Assembly: GCA_029379385.1 (NCBI GenBank) | Contig: CM055614.1 | Location: forward strand, 17,651,994-17,715,993 | Direction of reading: 5' to 3' | Source of the DNA: Quillaja saponaria | Lineage: Eukaryota > Streptophyta > Magnoliopsida > Fabales > Quillajaceae | Length of the DNA stretch: 64,000 bases | Shown here: piece after piece, positions 17,935 through 30,672 of the stretch | Layout: every line of letters starts with the position of its first letter | How positions within the stretch are numbered: position 1 is the first letter of the stretch | Translations under genes and position numbers: made by a program | The notes under the pieces: model-generated | Database searches by the model: none | Told to the model about the DNA's origin: nothing | The model's input: the letters and a program-made list of their open reading frames with translations, nothing else

Positions 17935-19448
17935 TGTAGTATAGTAAGTAGGGTTCAAGTGTAAATCCTAAGCCAAATACTATACTGAGCAATACAAGTA
18001 AATTAAACTAATGTAAGAAAATATCAAACAAAATAAATGTATAAAAATAAATGGAGTTCTAAAATAGATTACGATGATAATATGCTAAACATATTCAAAC
18101 TAACTAATATGCACTCAAAACAGCAAAGTAAATAAATGGGGTGTTGATCTTTAATCTAAACTAAATTAAAATGACTAAGTAACCAAGAAAAACAAGAGAA
18201 TTAAATTCTGAATGTGAAAAACAAGTTTCGGTAGAAACTTACTAAACTACGCAAGCAACCAAGGGTTTGTAAGATTCAACTACAAAGAAGCTTTCACCAA
18301 GGTTCATGAGCTACTAACCATTGAAAATAAAACAAATACCAAAATGAATATACACAAATGCATGCCAATCGACCATGGAAACAAATTTTTCTTACCTATC
18401 CTTACATCTTTGTTAATTAGGCCAAGCAGAATAACTAACACTAATCACATAATAACCTTCATCAAGCTTTATGAATTTAATTATGTAAAAGCATTACAAA
18501 CTAGATAGGTGCAATTGATTCTAAACAATTAACACACAAGTCACATTAACTTAGCCTAGATCAGATTTTCCAAGCAACACACAAACAAACTTAGATTTAA
18601 TTCAAGTGCTACGTTTACTACTCATATTAATTAATCATGCAAAGACATTAATCAATTAACTAACATCAGATTATATTTGTCAATTTATCATGTGTGCATC
18701 ATAACAAACTAAATCACATAATCATTAAGCAATTAACCAAGAAAAACATGAATACATGCATGTGTGTATAACATCAAATTTCCTCTTAAAAATAGATTCT
18801 CATAATAGCTTCATAAGTCAAGGTTACTTACCTCTTGCAATTGAATAGAGACTTAGGCTAGCATCATCAATAATTGAAAAGAAAATATTATGTTCATTGT
18901 ATGAAATTTAAAGAGAAAAAAAGAAGAAAAGTACGTGTAAAAGGGACTCTTAAATCAGGGCTAAACCTCCTTATTTATAGAGTATAGGGGCAGCATTTAA
19001 AACCTAAATACGAAGGAAAATATTTTCCTACTTAATAGCTAATTTCTTATTAGATTAGATTTGCACTTCCTATTCTATTCAAAATTTGAATATTTTGATC
19101 TGATCTTTTTTCAATCCTAATCCCAATAGGATTCCTAATGTGACTTGGATCTACATCTTGTTTCAATCCTAATCCTAATAGAATTCCTTGCCAAAGTTGG
19201 ATTCCTCATGTAGAAATCCTTATGCCACTAGGATTCCAATTAGGATTTGCACTTCATCAACTTATAGACTCGTCTAAATCTACTAATACTAGTCCTTAGC
19301 TCCATTACATGCTCAAATACTCAATTTTACTCTTTATGTCTTAAAAGCATTGTTAAACACAAAACAAGTAAAATAAGGGAAGACATAAAATATGAATAAA
19401 AGACTAAGAATAGGGTCCTAAAAAGATAGAATAATATGAGTGTATCAA
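17935..19448 (-). mobile_element. 3' LTR of an Athila/Tat-like gypsy relic
   Basis: On the minus strand the LTR begins TGATACACTCATATTATTC at 19448, directly after the end of the post-pol region (19449-19487), which reads GTGTGGGGGAATT. That is the purine-rich tract typical of Athila/Tat elements. A TATA box (TATAAATA, complement of 18972-18979) lies near one third of the length. The low-coordinate end near 17935 is an estimate, because the inner TG...CA terminus is degenerate. Length is about 1.5 kb. Confidence 0.6.
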
Positions 19449-20827
19449 ATTCCCCCACACCTAGTACTTGCACGTCCTCGAGCAAGGAAAAGAAAAGATA
19501 AAGTCAAAACTAACAATATTCAAAATCAAAAACTAAAAACTTGGAAAAGAAAAAAAACCTAAGTATTATATATATATATATATATATATATAAACGAACA
19601 AACAGTAAATGAAGACCTTCTAAGCACTCAACTCAACTTCTAATCAGCTAATAATCTCAAAGAGTATAAGCATTATAAGCAAGAATGTTTTCATGAATTT
19701 GAACACTTAACAATCTTGGAACCTTTTTTAGTTTAAAGACTTAAATGAAATGCATGTCATACCAAAATAATAGGTCCTCTCATTGGTATACACTCTAACA
19801 CTCGAGTGTTTATGGCTTAAAGTGTTTAAACTCAAATTCAATCAATGTGTACGATCTACCATAAGCTTGCTCTTCATTCTCATCTCTACTACCAAAGTGT
19901 CACATGCATAACATGAATCAAAAGGTCTTAATTCAAGGTTGTAATGGGGCTAGGCTAAAATGGTAAGTAAGAAAAAGGTAAAGAAAAGGTTAAGAACCAA
20001 AAAAACTAATAGAGCATAAAAAGATAATGAACTCAACAGCATATAACTTAATGTTCACAAATTCATAATAGGAAATTAAGCACAAAAACTGAGTTTCCTT
20101 TGATTTTCAAGTTCCCATAACATAATATTACTTAAAAACAAAAGGGAACACATTCTTTCTTCCTTTTCCACCTTATACACATTCGATCATTACTTTTTTT
20201 TTCTTTTTCTTTTTTCTCTTTTTTATAAAGAACTTGGAATTGTTCTCTTCTTTTCTTTATAACCGAATGGTACAATTCACAATCAAACTCAAAAATTCCC
20301 ATCACATAACCATTTTTCTCATGAATTCCAACCATAACCCAATGTTCATAATAAGGTTCACATGCTTTACTATTCGTTGGCTAGGGAAAAAAGGAAACAT
20401 ATGAAAGGTTTAGGTTCACAAACATGGGTTAAACAAAGAAAGGATAAATAAGCTCAAAATTAGCTCATTAGCAAATAATCATGAATAAGGTTATCTTGTT
20501 TTTGACTTAAGTGGTTAAAAATCCTATGTGCCTTTATCACTTTCATGCATACATGCAATTTAAATATAGTCTTAACAAGATAAGAAGCAAGTTCTAAAGA
20601 TGCATAAAACATTGAATGAATAAAACACAATAAGGAAGGCATGTTGAATGCTCAAAAGCTCACAAAGGTAAAACAATTACTAAGTCAGTATGACAAGCTT
20701 TCAAAGTTAATCCTTAAACCAATTAAGCTCAAAATTGCAAGTTAACTCATTCATTCAGTTTATCTCACTATAATACACATATTATCATCAACTCTTGGGA
20801 AATCAAAAGACAAAACTAAACACTTAG

Positions 20828-20829
<2 letters not shown>
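19449..20829 (-). mobile_element. Post-pol region of the Athila/Tat-like relic, low-coordinate part
   Basis: Non-coding sequence between pol and 3' LTR on the minus strand. Its segment 20470-20760 resembles 49440-49760 in the second Athila-like relic (shared ...TCATGCAT... and GCAAGTTCTA...), supporting the assignment. It is split by the LINE that starts at 20830 and resumes at 24109. A (TA)n run lies at 19567-19592. Confidence 0.55.
20818..20829. repeat. LINE target-site duplication, left copy
   Basis: AAACACTTAGGG directly before the LINE poly(T) tract. The partner AAACACTTAAGG is at 24109-24120, with 11 of 12 identical. Confidence 0.8.
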
Positions 20830-20866
<37 letters not shown>

Positions 20867-21168
20867 CAAACTTAACTAGGACCTGGACTAATCCTTTGGA
20901 TTTTATTTACTTTCAAAATAAAATATTGGCCAGAGTATATTCTAAGCCAAAAAACTTATAAGCAAAAACAACTTGAAAAACTAAACTTGGGATTCTATCC
21001 CAGTACAATAGATAAGACAAGCTAAAACTCATAGACTTCATATACTATCCCGTTACAAAAAACCATAAACCAACCTATAAGTAGGACGTTACCCTAATAT
21101 AAGGAACCTGGTCCTTGTCCAAACGAAGAAGTCCACGAATGTTTGCCTGACAACTACTAGGTAAAGAC

Positions 21169-21600
21169 CTAATTTAAAGTAATCTTTTTGTCACAAGCAT
21201 CATTAGCTATTCTATCAGCAACAACATTCGTCTTTCTAAAATAATGGATAACCGAAACATTAAGAGTATGAATCAAATTCATAAACTCATGAAATTTTAT
21301 ATGAAGTTTCCATAATGGATTAATCTTCTTAAAGATACAATGTACAAGAGCTAAATAATTTATATTGACAATGATGTTAACTAATCCTCTTGAAACACAC
21401 ATTACACATTTGTAATCCTTCAAGCAAAGATTTGAACTCCGCTACCATGTTAGATTGTATCCCCAAGTAAGCACCAAATGCTACCAACATATCACCTGAT
21501 GAATTCCTAATTATACCCCCTGTTGCTACCTCCCGTGGGGTTACCCCAGGAGCATCCATCATAATTTAATTTAACAAAAGTAGGAGGTAGAGGCTGACAC
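21169..21600 (-). pseudogene. LINE RNase H remnant
   Basis: Two overlapping frames give KLNYDGCSWGNP (first catalytic aspartate in YDG), then GGIIRNSSGDMLVAFGAYLG, then NMVAEFKSLLEGLQMC (catalytic glutamate in AEFKSL), and finally VSVIHYFRKTNVVADRIAND (the ...R-x-x-N-x-x-A-D block). This matches the plant-type RNase H (RVT_3, PF13456) at the end of plant L1 ORF2. Frameshifts near 21400 and 21560 divide it. Confidence 0.8.
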
Positions 21601-22040
21601 CTTAAAATGACAACCTTCTTTAAAAACATGTAGCTTGGTATCTGGAACGGTAAAAATCTGAGTTGAAAGGAATCTTTATAATGGAGCTTAACCTTACCTT
21701 TCAATCCAATGAGGATAAGTCCAATAGATTTCATTACTTGCCTAATAATATTCATCGAATTTGTTGAAATATTGTCATAAACCTTCGCATTGTGGGCTTT
21801 CTAAATCTCCTATACTATCAAGCAAGGGGTGATTGATCTCATATAACCTGCAAATGAGTTATTACCCACTTGCCACCATAAACTAAACATCTCATGTATT
21901 GAGGTGATTTCAAAAACCATATCAAAATAATGAAAGAAGAACCTCTAGACGTCTATGGTAATTTGAGAAGACGTGAATAAGTACTGGCTTGATTCTTTAT
22001 TAGAATTAGCACAATCGTGACACAAGAGGCTAAAGAAATA

Positions 22041-22247
22041 TTAAATCTTATCACATTGCAATCCAAAGCTAGAAAACCATACCTTAATTTTCAAACGCCA
22101 GGAGTAAGAGAGACAAGTCATCATGTAGCTTGCATGCCAAATCAAACTCCAAGTGAAGGAAATAGAGAACACGCCTCTCTTATCTTCAGTCCACACCAAC
22201 TTATCATCACAATTGTCAAACTCCAGCTTAAGCACTTTTTGATGCAA
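22041..22247 (-). pseudogene. LINE zf-RVT segment
   Basis: This reads DKLVWTEDKRGVFSISFTWS and later WRLKIKVWFSSFG. The order W-x-x-x-x-x-G-x-F-S, then K-x-x-x-F is that of the zf-RVT domain (PF13966) between reverse transcriptase and RNase H in plant LINEs. The domain is incomplete: no cysteine-rich end is read. Confidence 0.65.
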
Positions 22248-22406
22248 TATCCTCGGTATGACTTATTTTTCATACTCCTTTAGATGGAAAAAATTACAAA
22301 GTTTCAAGTGTACAAGCTGACTTAGAATATCTTTAACAAGCGAATAGGTTGGTCCAAGATCACACTATATGTCATACCAAAAACTAATCTACCCCTTGCC
22401 TACATT

Positions 22407-23140
22407 CTAGAATAAATGAGATTTAACAAGAGCTCTACAACCTATTAACCTCCTCCATATTGAAGAAACATCTAAAGGATTTGATAACAATGGATGCGCC
22501 TTACTACAATATTTAGCTAAGATAAACCGGGCCCAAAGAGAATGACCTTTCCGAAGGTTAAACCAAAGCTTGATGGAAAATGCCCAAGCCATGTTAGATA
22601 GAAATCTAATGCCAAGTCCTCCTTCTTGGATGTGACAAATGCGTTTCCAAGAACACCAATGGTATTTTTTTATGCCTATCCTTTGCACCCCAAAAGAAAT
22701 TTGCAAATGCACTCTCCATTTTAACCAAAATAGATTTTGGAGGTTCCAAAGCACTCAAGAGATGTAAAGGTATAGAATTAAGGACATGTTTAATTAAAAC
22801 TAACCTTCCACCTTGAGATAAAAAATTGGAGGACCAAGATGAGATCCTTAGTTGAATCTTTGCAAGAAAATTGGTAAATAATGACACTATTTTCTACCCA
22901 CGAACAAAGGACAACCAAGATAAGTCACCATAAATTTTTTATATGTGAAGCCCATGACCCTTTTAATGATTCGTCGGTGTTGAGAGGAAGCTTTAGTACT
23001 TCTTAAAAAATAGCTCTTTTGTCTATTCATTAGTTGACCAGAATTAGCTTCATAAGCTACCAAAAAAGATATCAAGCCCGTACAAGATTATTTATTACCA
23101 TTGGAGAATATGATTGTATCATTAACAAATGATTTTAATA
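22407..23140 (-). pseudogene. LINE reverse transcriptase, C-terminal half
   Basis: In three overlapping frames the minus strand gives NDTIIFSNGNK (the catalytic box, normally with two adjacent aspartates, here F-V-N-D), then YEANSGQLMNRQKSYF, then KFMVTYLGCPLFVGRK. After that come LRISSWSSNFLSQGGRLVLI, SIPLHLLS, ANFFWGAKDRHKKIPLV and GGLGIRFLSNMAWAFSIKLW. This is the usual palm-to-thumb order of plant L1 reverse transcriptases (RVT_1, PF00078). The N-terminal half is absent because ORF1 is fused directly to the FVND box near 23120-23140. Confidence 0.85.
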
Positions 23141-24060
23141 GATCAAGCTCCACACAAACTCTGGTCATACTTGGCCTTGTTCTTGAAGTCGATGGATGCA
23201 CCATCAAGTTTCAATGGTTTACCCACCAAAGAAGCAATAATGAACAAACTTTGTTTAGAGTAAAAGTGGATAGGAAGGTTTGGTAAGTTAATCTATACCG
23301 GAACAGTTGATAATTCGTGATCCAAACTAAATTCCGATGTCCACTTGAAAACTCTCATGGGATACCTTTGTATATCCCATTGGTTAACCCTGCACCATAA
23401 TCTTTAATAATCCTCCTCATTAAAAGCTTCTATTAATATGTGTTTAATCCAACAATCCAATGGAAACCGATGATGAGAGACCAATTGCTACAAAAGCTTT
23501 ACTAATATCAACCATTAAAGGTCTTCCATGTGAAAACTTGCCCACCAAGGTATAACAATAAAGGGCTCTACGAACCTCAATTTCTTGAGGCCTAAAGAAA
23601 ATGGCTAGGGTACCTCTATAAGAAGAAATTGGTTTAGCAACTATGGATCTTTGAAGATTATGAGTAGAAGAAGCAGCCACTACAACTGCAATGGATTTAG
23701 CATGATAAGGAGGTGGAGTCGCATTAGGTATAAGAAAAGATGATGTTGATTGCTGTTTGGGAAAGAACAAGGACGTAGCTAGGATTTAGGAAGAAAGGTG
23801 CAATTTTGGATTAGCTTGTAGGATTTGGGTCGCTGTTGATTGTTAATAGCAGCCAAGGGATCATTGTTTGAGGAGTCCTTAGATGATGGTTTAGGAGGTA
23901 AAAGCGAAGATAGAAGCCCTAGGAGATCTTGAGCTTTCGTAGAGGAAAGAGATTGAAGTATGTCATGGAGTGCAGTTGCCGTGGGAGGTGGTTGAAGAGC
24001 CTCTATGACAGTTAAGAACTAAGGAGAAGCACCACCAAGGGCCAAACCCTAACAGAGCAA
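23130..24060 (-). pseudogene. LINE ORF1 with DUF4283 domain
   Basis: ORF1 of plant L1 elements is an RNA-binding chaperone. The N-terminal part (24040-23790) is low-complexity and rich in Ser, Pro and Leu (DILQSLSSTKAQDLLGLLSS, PKSYKLIQN). The best open piece (23444-23770) carries RGTLAIFFRPQEIEVRRALY, then LVGKFSHGRP and AIGLSSSVSIGLLD, a DUF4283 core (PF14111). It continues below 23440 as RVFKWTSEFSLDHELSTVPV, a stop where W is expected, INLPNLPIHFY and VGKPLKLDGA. A frameshift then brings TRPSMTRVCVELDLLK directly onto reverse-transcriptase sequence. Confidence 0.82.
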
Positions 24061-24108
24061 ATTTTAGGAATCCTAAGTCAACTCAAATTTGTGTTTGTTT
24101 TCATTTTC

Positions 24109-24600
24109 AAACACTTAAGGTTTCGCATGCAAAATAAAAGAAAAGAAAACACATATAAAAGCATGAAATAAAAACAAAATAGATTTGTAATGGGAAAAAA
24201 ATGTAAAAAAAAAAAATTCCAAAAGCAAAAAGAAACACTAAATCCTCCCCCCACACTTAAACACTACATTGTCCTCAATGTAGATATCAAAGTACAAAAA
24301 AGAAGAGAATAAATCATGCATGTACTAAAATAAAGGATGAAAAGAAAAGAGAAAGAGAAAGAAGAAAGCAAATCTGGTATGCATATATTAAATTTTATTT
24401 TTTTATTATTGGGTTGTCTCCCAATCAACGCCTTTGTTTAATGTCTTGACTTGACTCCATGCCCATCAATCTGATATTGATTTGGCCTAGTCAACCTCCT
24501 CCACAACCATCTCCTTAAAAACTTTATAGAAAGGTTTTCAACTGTTGCCCATTCACCTTGATGTTTCTAAGTTTCGAATTTCAACTGCATCCATAAGTAA
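24109..24600 (-). mobile_element. Athila/Tat-like pol end and post-pol region, resumed after LINE
   Basis: 24109-24120 is the right copy of the LINE target duplication. 24235-24290 reads on the minus strand GACAATGTAGTGTTTAAGTG then a G-rich run, the recurring 'gacaatg...aagtgtggggg' text that follows pol in Athila/Tat elements. Frames at 24400-24600 give LRNIKVNGQQLKTFYK and later ALIGRQPNN, resembling the C-terminus of the integrase polyprotein of this lineage. All further pol is missing; above 24600 the similarity stops. Confidence 0.55.
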
Positions 24601-27171
24601 CTAAAACTTAAGCTTTGCTTATTTCTAAGCTTTGAATTTTAAATAGGTTATTTTTTTTCTTTATTGTGTATTTGAACTTTTAAAAAAAAAATATTTATGT
24701 GTAAATTTAAATTGTTAGTTATATATCTAAACCTAGTAATTTTTTTTTTTCCTTTTCTTATTTCAATTAAGATTTAGTATATGGTTATATTTTGTTTGAT
24801 TAATGTAACAAATATTTAAGTAGTCTAAGTGATAATTGAGTTATTATTTCATTTGCTAGGTTAATATTCAAATCTCTCCATCCAAATGATTTTATCTTTT
24901 TTTTTTTTTTTTTTAAACAAAAATATCTAAACTTTGGTACTTCTAATTATTATATTATCTATAAACTTAAACTATTAAAGTTGGGCCTTCAATGTAATAA
25001 AAGTGGTTGACTAATGCCGCCAGAATTTGACCTCCTCCTACGGTTATCATGAACTAAAAGAAAATCAATTTGTTTTATACTGTTGTTAGAACTTGGAAGG
25101 CTTAATCATTTGTATGCTATTGAAATTTGAAAGGCCTAATTAGTTCTTGGTGGGGAGAATCAACGGTGCCACTCATGTGTACATTACTCTTTTAAGCCTT
25201 ATGTTTCAGAATAAAGCATTCACTTATGTAAATGAAAAACAAATTGAAATTGAAAGGACATGAATGTCTAAGATCCTAAACTAAAGCTACCCATGAGACC
25301 TTCAAATCCTTTGTTTTCATGGTTTTCTACTAAAATATATATTCTTTTAACTCTTGCACAGTCCAATTAATTTGGTTAATTTTCTCAAAAAAGAAAACTC
25401 CTTATGTTTTTTATCCCATCTTATGCTTTGGCCTGGTTATGAACATCATTTCGAATACATAAAAGAACACATACACAAACAAATATGCGAGAGTGGACAT
25501 AGTAGATTGTGGAAAGAATAAATCTTGACATTTGGGACAAATTGAATGGACATTGTAGTGCCTTGTCCATTCGTAGAACCATTTTTATAGAGACTCAAAA
25601 ATAGTCCTAAATGAAATGATTATGAAGGCGAATGAACCCCTTTCTCTCTTTATTTGTTGGAATTTAGGATTTCTCTTAACTTTTCCCTTTATGGTTCATT
25701 TTCAATTGTTTGTTTAAACATGTGTCTTTATATGAGTACCACAAAAGGAAACCAAGAGAATTTCCACTAGATGGAGTGACTACCCTCGTGAATATGATTT
25801 AATAATTACAATGTATAGGAAACTAATTAAGTTCAAAAATGACAAACACAAAGAAAACTTTATAGACTATAGCGAAGAAAACTAACTTTAGCCTTGCAAT
25901 AAAGAAGGAGACATCTAAATTGGTAGCCATACGGTAAAGAAGGAGTCATCATAATCAAAATCAATTTTGATATCGCAATCCACACCCACAGTCTATAAGT
26001 AGCTGAATAACTTTTAATATAAATTTTCCATGTTTTCTTCTTCATCTCCTCTTTTGCTCCACCTAATTGAGTGTTTTGGACCTAATGATTGTTGTGGTAA
26101 GGAGGGTTTCATCCTTATGGTTTTGACTTTTGAGGCCAGAGTAAAAAAATCCAAGAGCTATAAACGAAACCAAATTACCATATAAAAGGCAACAATTGAA
26201 AGAATGAAGAGGCGGGTGTGAAAAGAAGGAATGCTATGCATTAAAGAATGAAGGGGCATTAGAAAAAGAAATGATGTGTGTTTTAAAAGGAAAGTAATCG
26301 ATTGCAATACCTTTTAAAAATTCGCACCCAAGTTATGTACTGGCAATTGAAGCTTTGCCTATTATAATAACTCAATTGTGGCAATAAGTTATAAAAATTC
26401 AAACTCTAATGTGTTATCACTATAATCATTATAGAAGATAATGTGCCAGCTCCTAATGCTTCTAGATCATTTTTATTATATTTTATAGATTTCATTTTTT
26501 CTTTCTTTGCATCCAAATAATATGGTTAGGATATGTAACTATGTTGCTAGAAGAGGCATTACTTCATTTAATGGATACTAAGGTCAGAATTCTACAAATG
26601 CACCTGTAGAAACCTAATGAATCACTCATAAACATCTTTGATTGATTTTCATTCCGATCTTTAGTATCAAATGCTCAAGCAATTACCTAACTATTAAATA
26701 ATGATGCAAGCAAGGGAAAAGGTTTATATCTCCCCTACTTCCATTAGTTTTTGTGTGCACCAAAAAATATGGACCATGACTCACTAGTGGCAATAACTCC
26801 CATTATTAATGCCAAAAGAAGGTTTAGACACATTGTCAACAAGATGTATGCTAGATGGAATGTTTGCTAAATTCATGAAATGCCAAAAGGTTCAATTATT
26901 GTAGTTCTTTCAAATCACATAGTTGGCACTTGGTTCTTCAAGTTTCTATTGCTCATTTTGCTAATTTGATATGCATTTATCCATTGAAATAAAGAGATTT
27001 AAGGTGACATTTCAAGTCTACTGCAAATAACAAATGCAATTCTTTGCTAAGCAATTTATAACATCATATTCACCGCCTATTTGTGTCTTTAAGGTAACAA
27101 ATTGATGAACATATATCACGATCCAAACCAAGGCTATGACCCGCAAATGGATTAGGTGAACATAGGCTCAT
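24601..27171. other. No gene recognised
   Basis: About 2.6 kb of AT-rich sequence with homopolymer runs (T-tract at 24897-24914). Open frames are short and show no domain I know. Probably decayed repeats, but I cannot name any. Confidence 0.4.
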
Positions 27172-28974
27172 TGTCACATCCCACATGAAGACATGATAGG
27201 CTGGAAGAATGGACAACCAACCTCTGTAACGCTGACTCCAAATCAAAAGAATTACACTCAACCATTGACTCAAATAAAAGTTAAAAGTAAGTTTTGTAAA
27301 ACTATAACTACATATAAACACATATTTACTGAAAAGAATAGTAGTTTACACAGAACAACACAATATCAACAAGGGGTTTCGCTCCATTTTCACACAAAAA
27401 CAACCAACAACCTAAACTATTACACAATTCAAAAGTTCATGACTCAAGCCTTAATGTGATTGTAAATTTATCATCCTTAGCTTAAAGAATGTATCCTCAC
27501 ATGAATACCATTCTACGGCAATAATCGGCAAGTCAAAGTTCAGTCAGAAAAGTTTGATGAGAACCTGGTGCTAAGAAGAACATAAATAAACGAGGAGTGA
27601 TTCATAAAGACTTAGTGAGTGAAAAATATACCAAAATAGTACTAGCATCAATCCACCTATAATTATAAATTATATGCCTAACATTGTCACATTAGTAGAA
27701 TTTAAAATGTATTTCAAATTTCACATGTACATAATTATATAAAATGCAAAACTAAAACTATTATAACTCACAAAGGATCATATTCAAACAAATCATCGAA
27801 AAGGGCCAATAATCGAAGTAACTCAACACCCGCACACCATCTACAATCCTCAGGGATTCTTGCTCTTCCACACCAAGAATATACATAAACTTCTCACATA
27901 ATCTCCCTGGGGAAAAGTTACTCAAATATTTTTATTTGAATATCAAATTATCAAATCAGATATATCCTAGGTGCACCCAGATTCTAAATCACAATAAAAA
28001 TAAACTTATTGACCTTATCAACCACAAACAAGGTTTCACATTAATATACAATACACCAATTTGTAAAGTTTCAACAACATAGCATTCTTGCCACTTAATT
28101 CAATCAAAGCATTAAACATCCACACTCGAAAACTATATATACATATATACATACAAATATACATAGAAACAAGTATTCATAGCACAACTAGCAACTAAAA
28201 GATAACATCTTTCACTCAAAAAGTTTATGGGTTTTGCTTGTTACTCATTCTTGAATTCTAATGTGTCATTAAATCAACATTGCATTCCAAAACTTAAATT
28301 ACATTTTCAAGTATCTTTTAGTTTGTAAATTTCATAGGTTATAAACCCCTAATTACCAAAGACCTATATATACTAAGTTTCACGTATTTCTTTGACATTT
28401 TAACAAATATATTAAAGGCAACTTTGATTCCATTTCATGTATATATATATGTTATATATATACATATCAGGAGAAACCATCATTAATTCGTACTTTTCAA
28501 CCTTACTCATATTCCAAACATTAAATTTGAAGTTGGGTTAGTTATTTAAAATCAATCAAGAGCTTGAATTATGTAATTCCAACATCAATACCACAAATTC
28601 CAAGATTTGCTCTTCCATTAACTACTTAACCACCATTTTTCATCACTTTCAAGCCTTAATTCATCCTCTTAAACTTTCTAAACTCAAACTCTTAATCAAT
28701 ACAACAAGGAGGGGACTTTAATTCTAAGGAAACAATTAACTTAGTTGGAAAAGGAACTTGGAATCTACCACAACTTGGACTGTTGAAAGAGCAGGGGTGG
28801 CGACTGTAACTTGAAATCAGCTGCTCACTACCATTATGGTTGAAGGAAATCACCAAGACAACCACCAATTAGATGGCTAAGAGGAAAGGAAAAGCCTACT
28901 ATCTCATGACCTGTTGCTGCTGAAGTTCTCAGCCAGCCTGCAAACAGTTGAAGTTGAGGCTAAGCAAGGACAAG
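27172..28974 (-). mobile_element. 3' LTR of the gypsy element, distal segment
   Basis: Starts TGTCACATCCC (plus) and matches the 5' LTR from 43039 onward up to about 28266, then continues to the insertion point of a solo LTR at 28975. 28970-28974 (ACAAG) is the left copy of that insertion's target duplication. The remaining pieces of this LTR are 34665-34708 and 37926-38199. Confidence 0.8.
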
Positions 28975-30182
28975 TGTCACACCTCTCATGGAGGCATGAC
29001 TGGTCGGAGGAATGAGTAACTAAACCTCCGTAGCCCTTGACTTTAAACAAAGAAACAAATAAGACTCTTGACTAAACCAAAGATTACAAGTAGAATCTAG
29101 AAAAGCACAAGTCAACTATCAAAGTATTTATTAACAAAAATACATAACAGTTAACTAAAATTTTTGGCAGAGGTTCCCTGTACCATGGAACATGCCTAAA
29201 AATACAAACATATATCTCCAGTTACATCCACCAGGTAACAATAGTTACAATATAACAAGGAGCTCCGCTCCACTAATATCATAAACAATGTTCATTAACT
29301 AAAAAACACAAAATCCGTCACGACATTCAAAACCCTAATGTGACTGCAAACTTTCATCCTGTGGCTTTAAGTATGCGATTTTGAAGAATACCTTGTCGTA
29401 TACTATCCACAAGTCACGAACTCTTTTATGATATATATTGAAATCCTGTTACTAAAAAAAAAAAAACATAAGAAGAGTGAGTCCTACGGACTCAGTGAGT
29501 GGAAAATATACCCAAAGAGTACTAGCATCACTCAACACAAGTATATAACATATATAGTAAATTAAAATCAACATATCATAAATCCAAAACCACTGAGGTT
29601 ATATGTATACGATTACAGAAACATAAGCTTAACAAGCATAGTTCAAATAGCACTCTGTATAATTCAATCAAAACAATTAAAGCAATTCACAGCATACAAG
29701 TCAAACAAAAGGCTAACAAAGTAACTCAGCCCTGCACAACAATATCTCCAGCCCCAAGGCATTTATGCGGCCGCACAACAAGTTAATTCTCTATACACAA
29801 TCCATCCCACTAGTGTAACATCCCCCAAATTAATACCTAAATTAATTATAAGATGAATAATTATCTTACAAGTTAAGTAAGATTAAAATTTAGTTACATA
29901 TTGTTCCACGTATAGGAATAGTATATTGTACATAGAAAAAAAAAATGTATAAGATACGTATTAGTATAGGAGTAGTATATACGTATAAAATACATAAAAA
30001 TATATGTACGTATATACATACATACACGTATATATGTATCGGGAAAAAATACATGTACATGAAATAGGAAAACATGGACAAGTGTAGGTAGAACAAGGAT
30101 GAAAAAATGCTATATGGTGGCGTTGGAAGAAGAAGACAAAATGATAAAATATAGGTTACTTGCTAGAAAAGGAAATGCGATG

Positions 30183-30360
30183 AATTAGGTGTAAGAAGAA
30201 GATTAAATATGGCAATTTGTAGTAAATGAAGGGGTCTATGTGTAATGAAGAGAATAAGTGAAAATTTACAATTAATGAAGGGACTTAGGTGTAAGAAAGA
30301 GAATAAGTGTGGCAACTTGCAATTAATGAAGGGGACTTAGTGGTAAGAAGAAGGAAAAAT
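30183..30360 (+). repeat. Degenerate ~60-bp tandem repeats in LTR U3
   Basis: Three loosely repeated units share AATGAAGGG(G), TTAGGTGTAAGAA and AATAAGTG, upstream of the LTR TATA box. Confidence 0.55.
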
Positions 30361-30469
30361 GGTGGAAAGGTTGTAATAATTAAGGGGGCATGTGAAAGAA
30401 AGTTAGGACATAATGTGGCAAGTAATAATTAACATAGAAAGGTGGCTAGACAAGTGGAAGACAAGGAGA

Positions 30470-30672
30470 GCATTAGGTTTCCATGAAATGATTAAGTAGG
30501 GCACGTGTAAAGGAATTAAGGAAACAAGATGTCCATAAAATAATTAAGTAGGACATATGTAGAGATTTAAGGAAACAAGGTATACATGAAATGATTATGG
30601 TGGATATGTGTAGAGATTTAAGGAAACAAGGTGTACATGGAATGGTTAACAAGACGTGTAGAGATTTAAGGT
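30470..30672 (+). repeat. 51-bp tandem repeats in LTR U3
   Basis: GGAAACAAG recurs at 30520, 30571 and 30622, a 51-bp period. A shortened fourth unit has GAGATTTAAGG at 30661. They lie about 200-380 bp upstream of the TATA box, where LTR enhancers usually are. The period is a multiple of three, so the minus strand shows a spurious repetitive open frame (30473-30751). Confidence 0.85.

Larger units (their letters stand above)
20830..24108 (-). mobile_element. Internally deleted L1-type LINE
   Basis: A minus-strand non-LTR retrotransposon. Its 3' poly(A) tail appears as 33 consecutive T (20830-20862), and a 12-bp target-site duplication flanks it. Read from high to low coordinates it contains ORF1 with a DUF4283 domain, then abruptly the middle of the reverse transcriptase, a zf-RVT segment and an RNase H. 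The end of ORF1, the endonuclease and the reverse-transcriptase fingers are missing. It sits inside the post-pol region of an Athila-like element. Frameshifts and stops are frequent. Confidence 0.85.

Noticed and set aside
29890..30096. 68-codon frame rich in Tyr, Ile and Val
   Set aside because: Translation of ATAC-rich low-complexity DNA inside a solo LTR.
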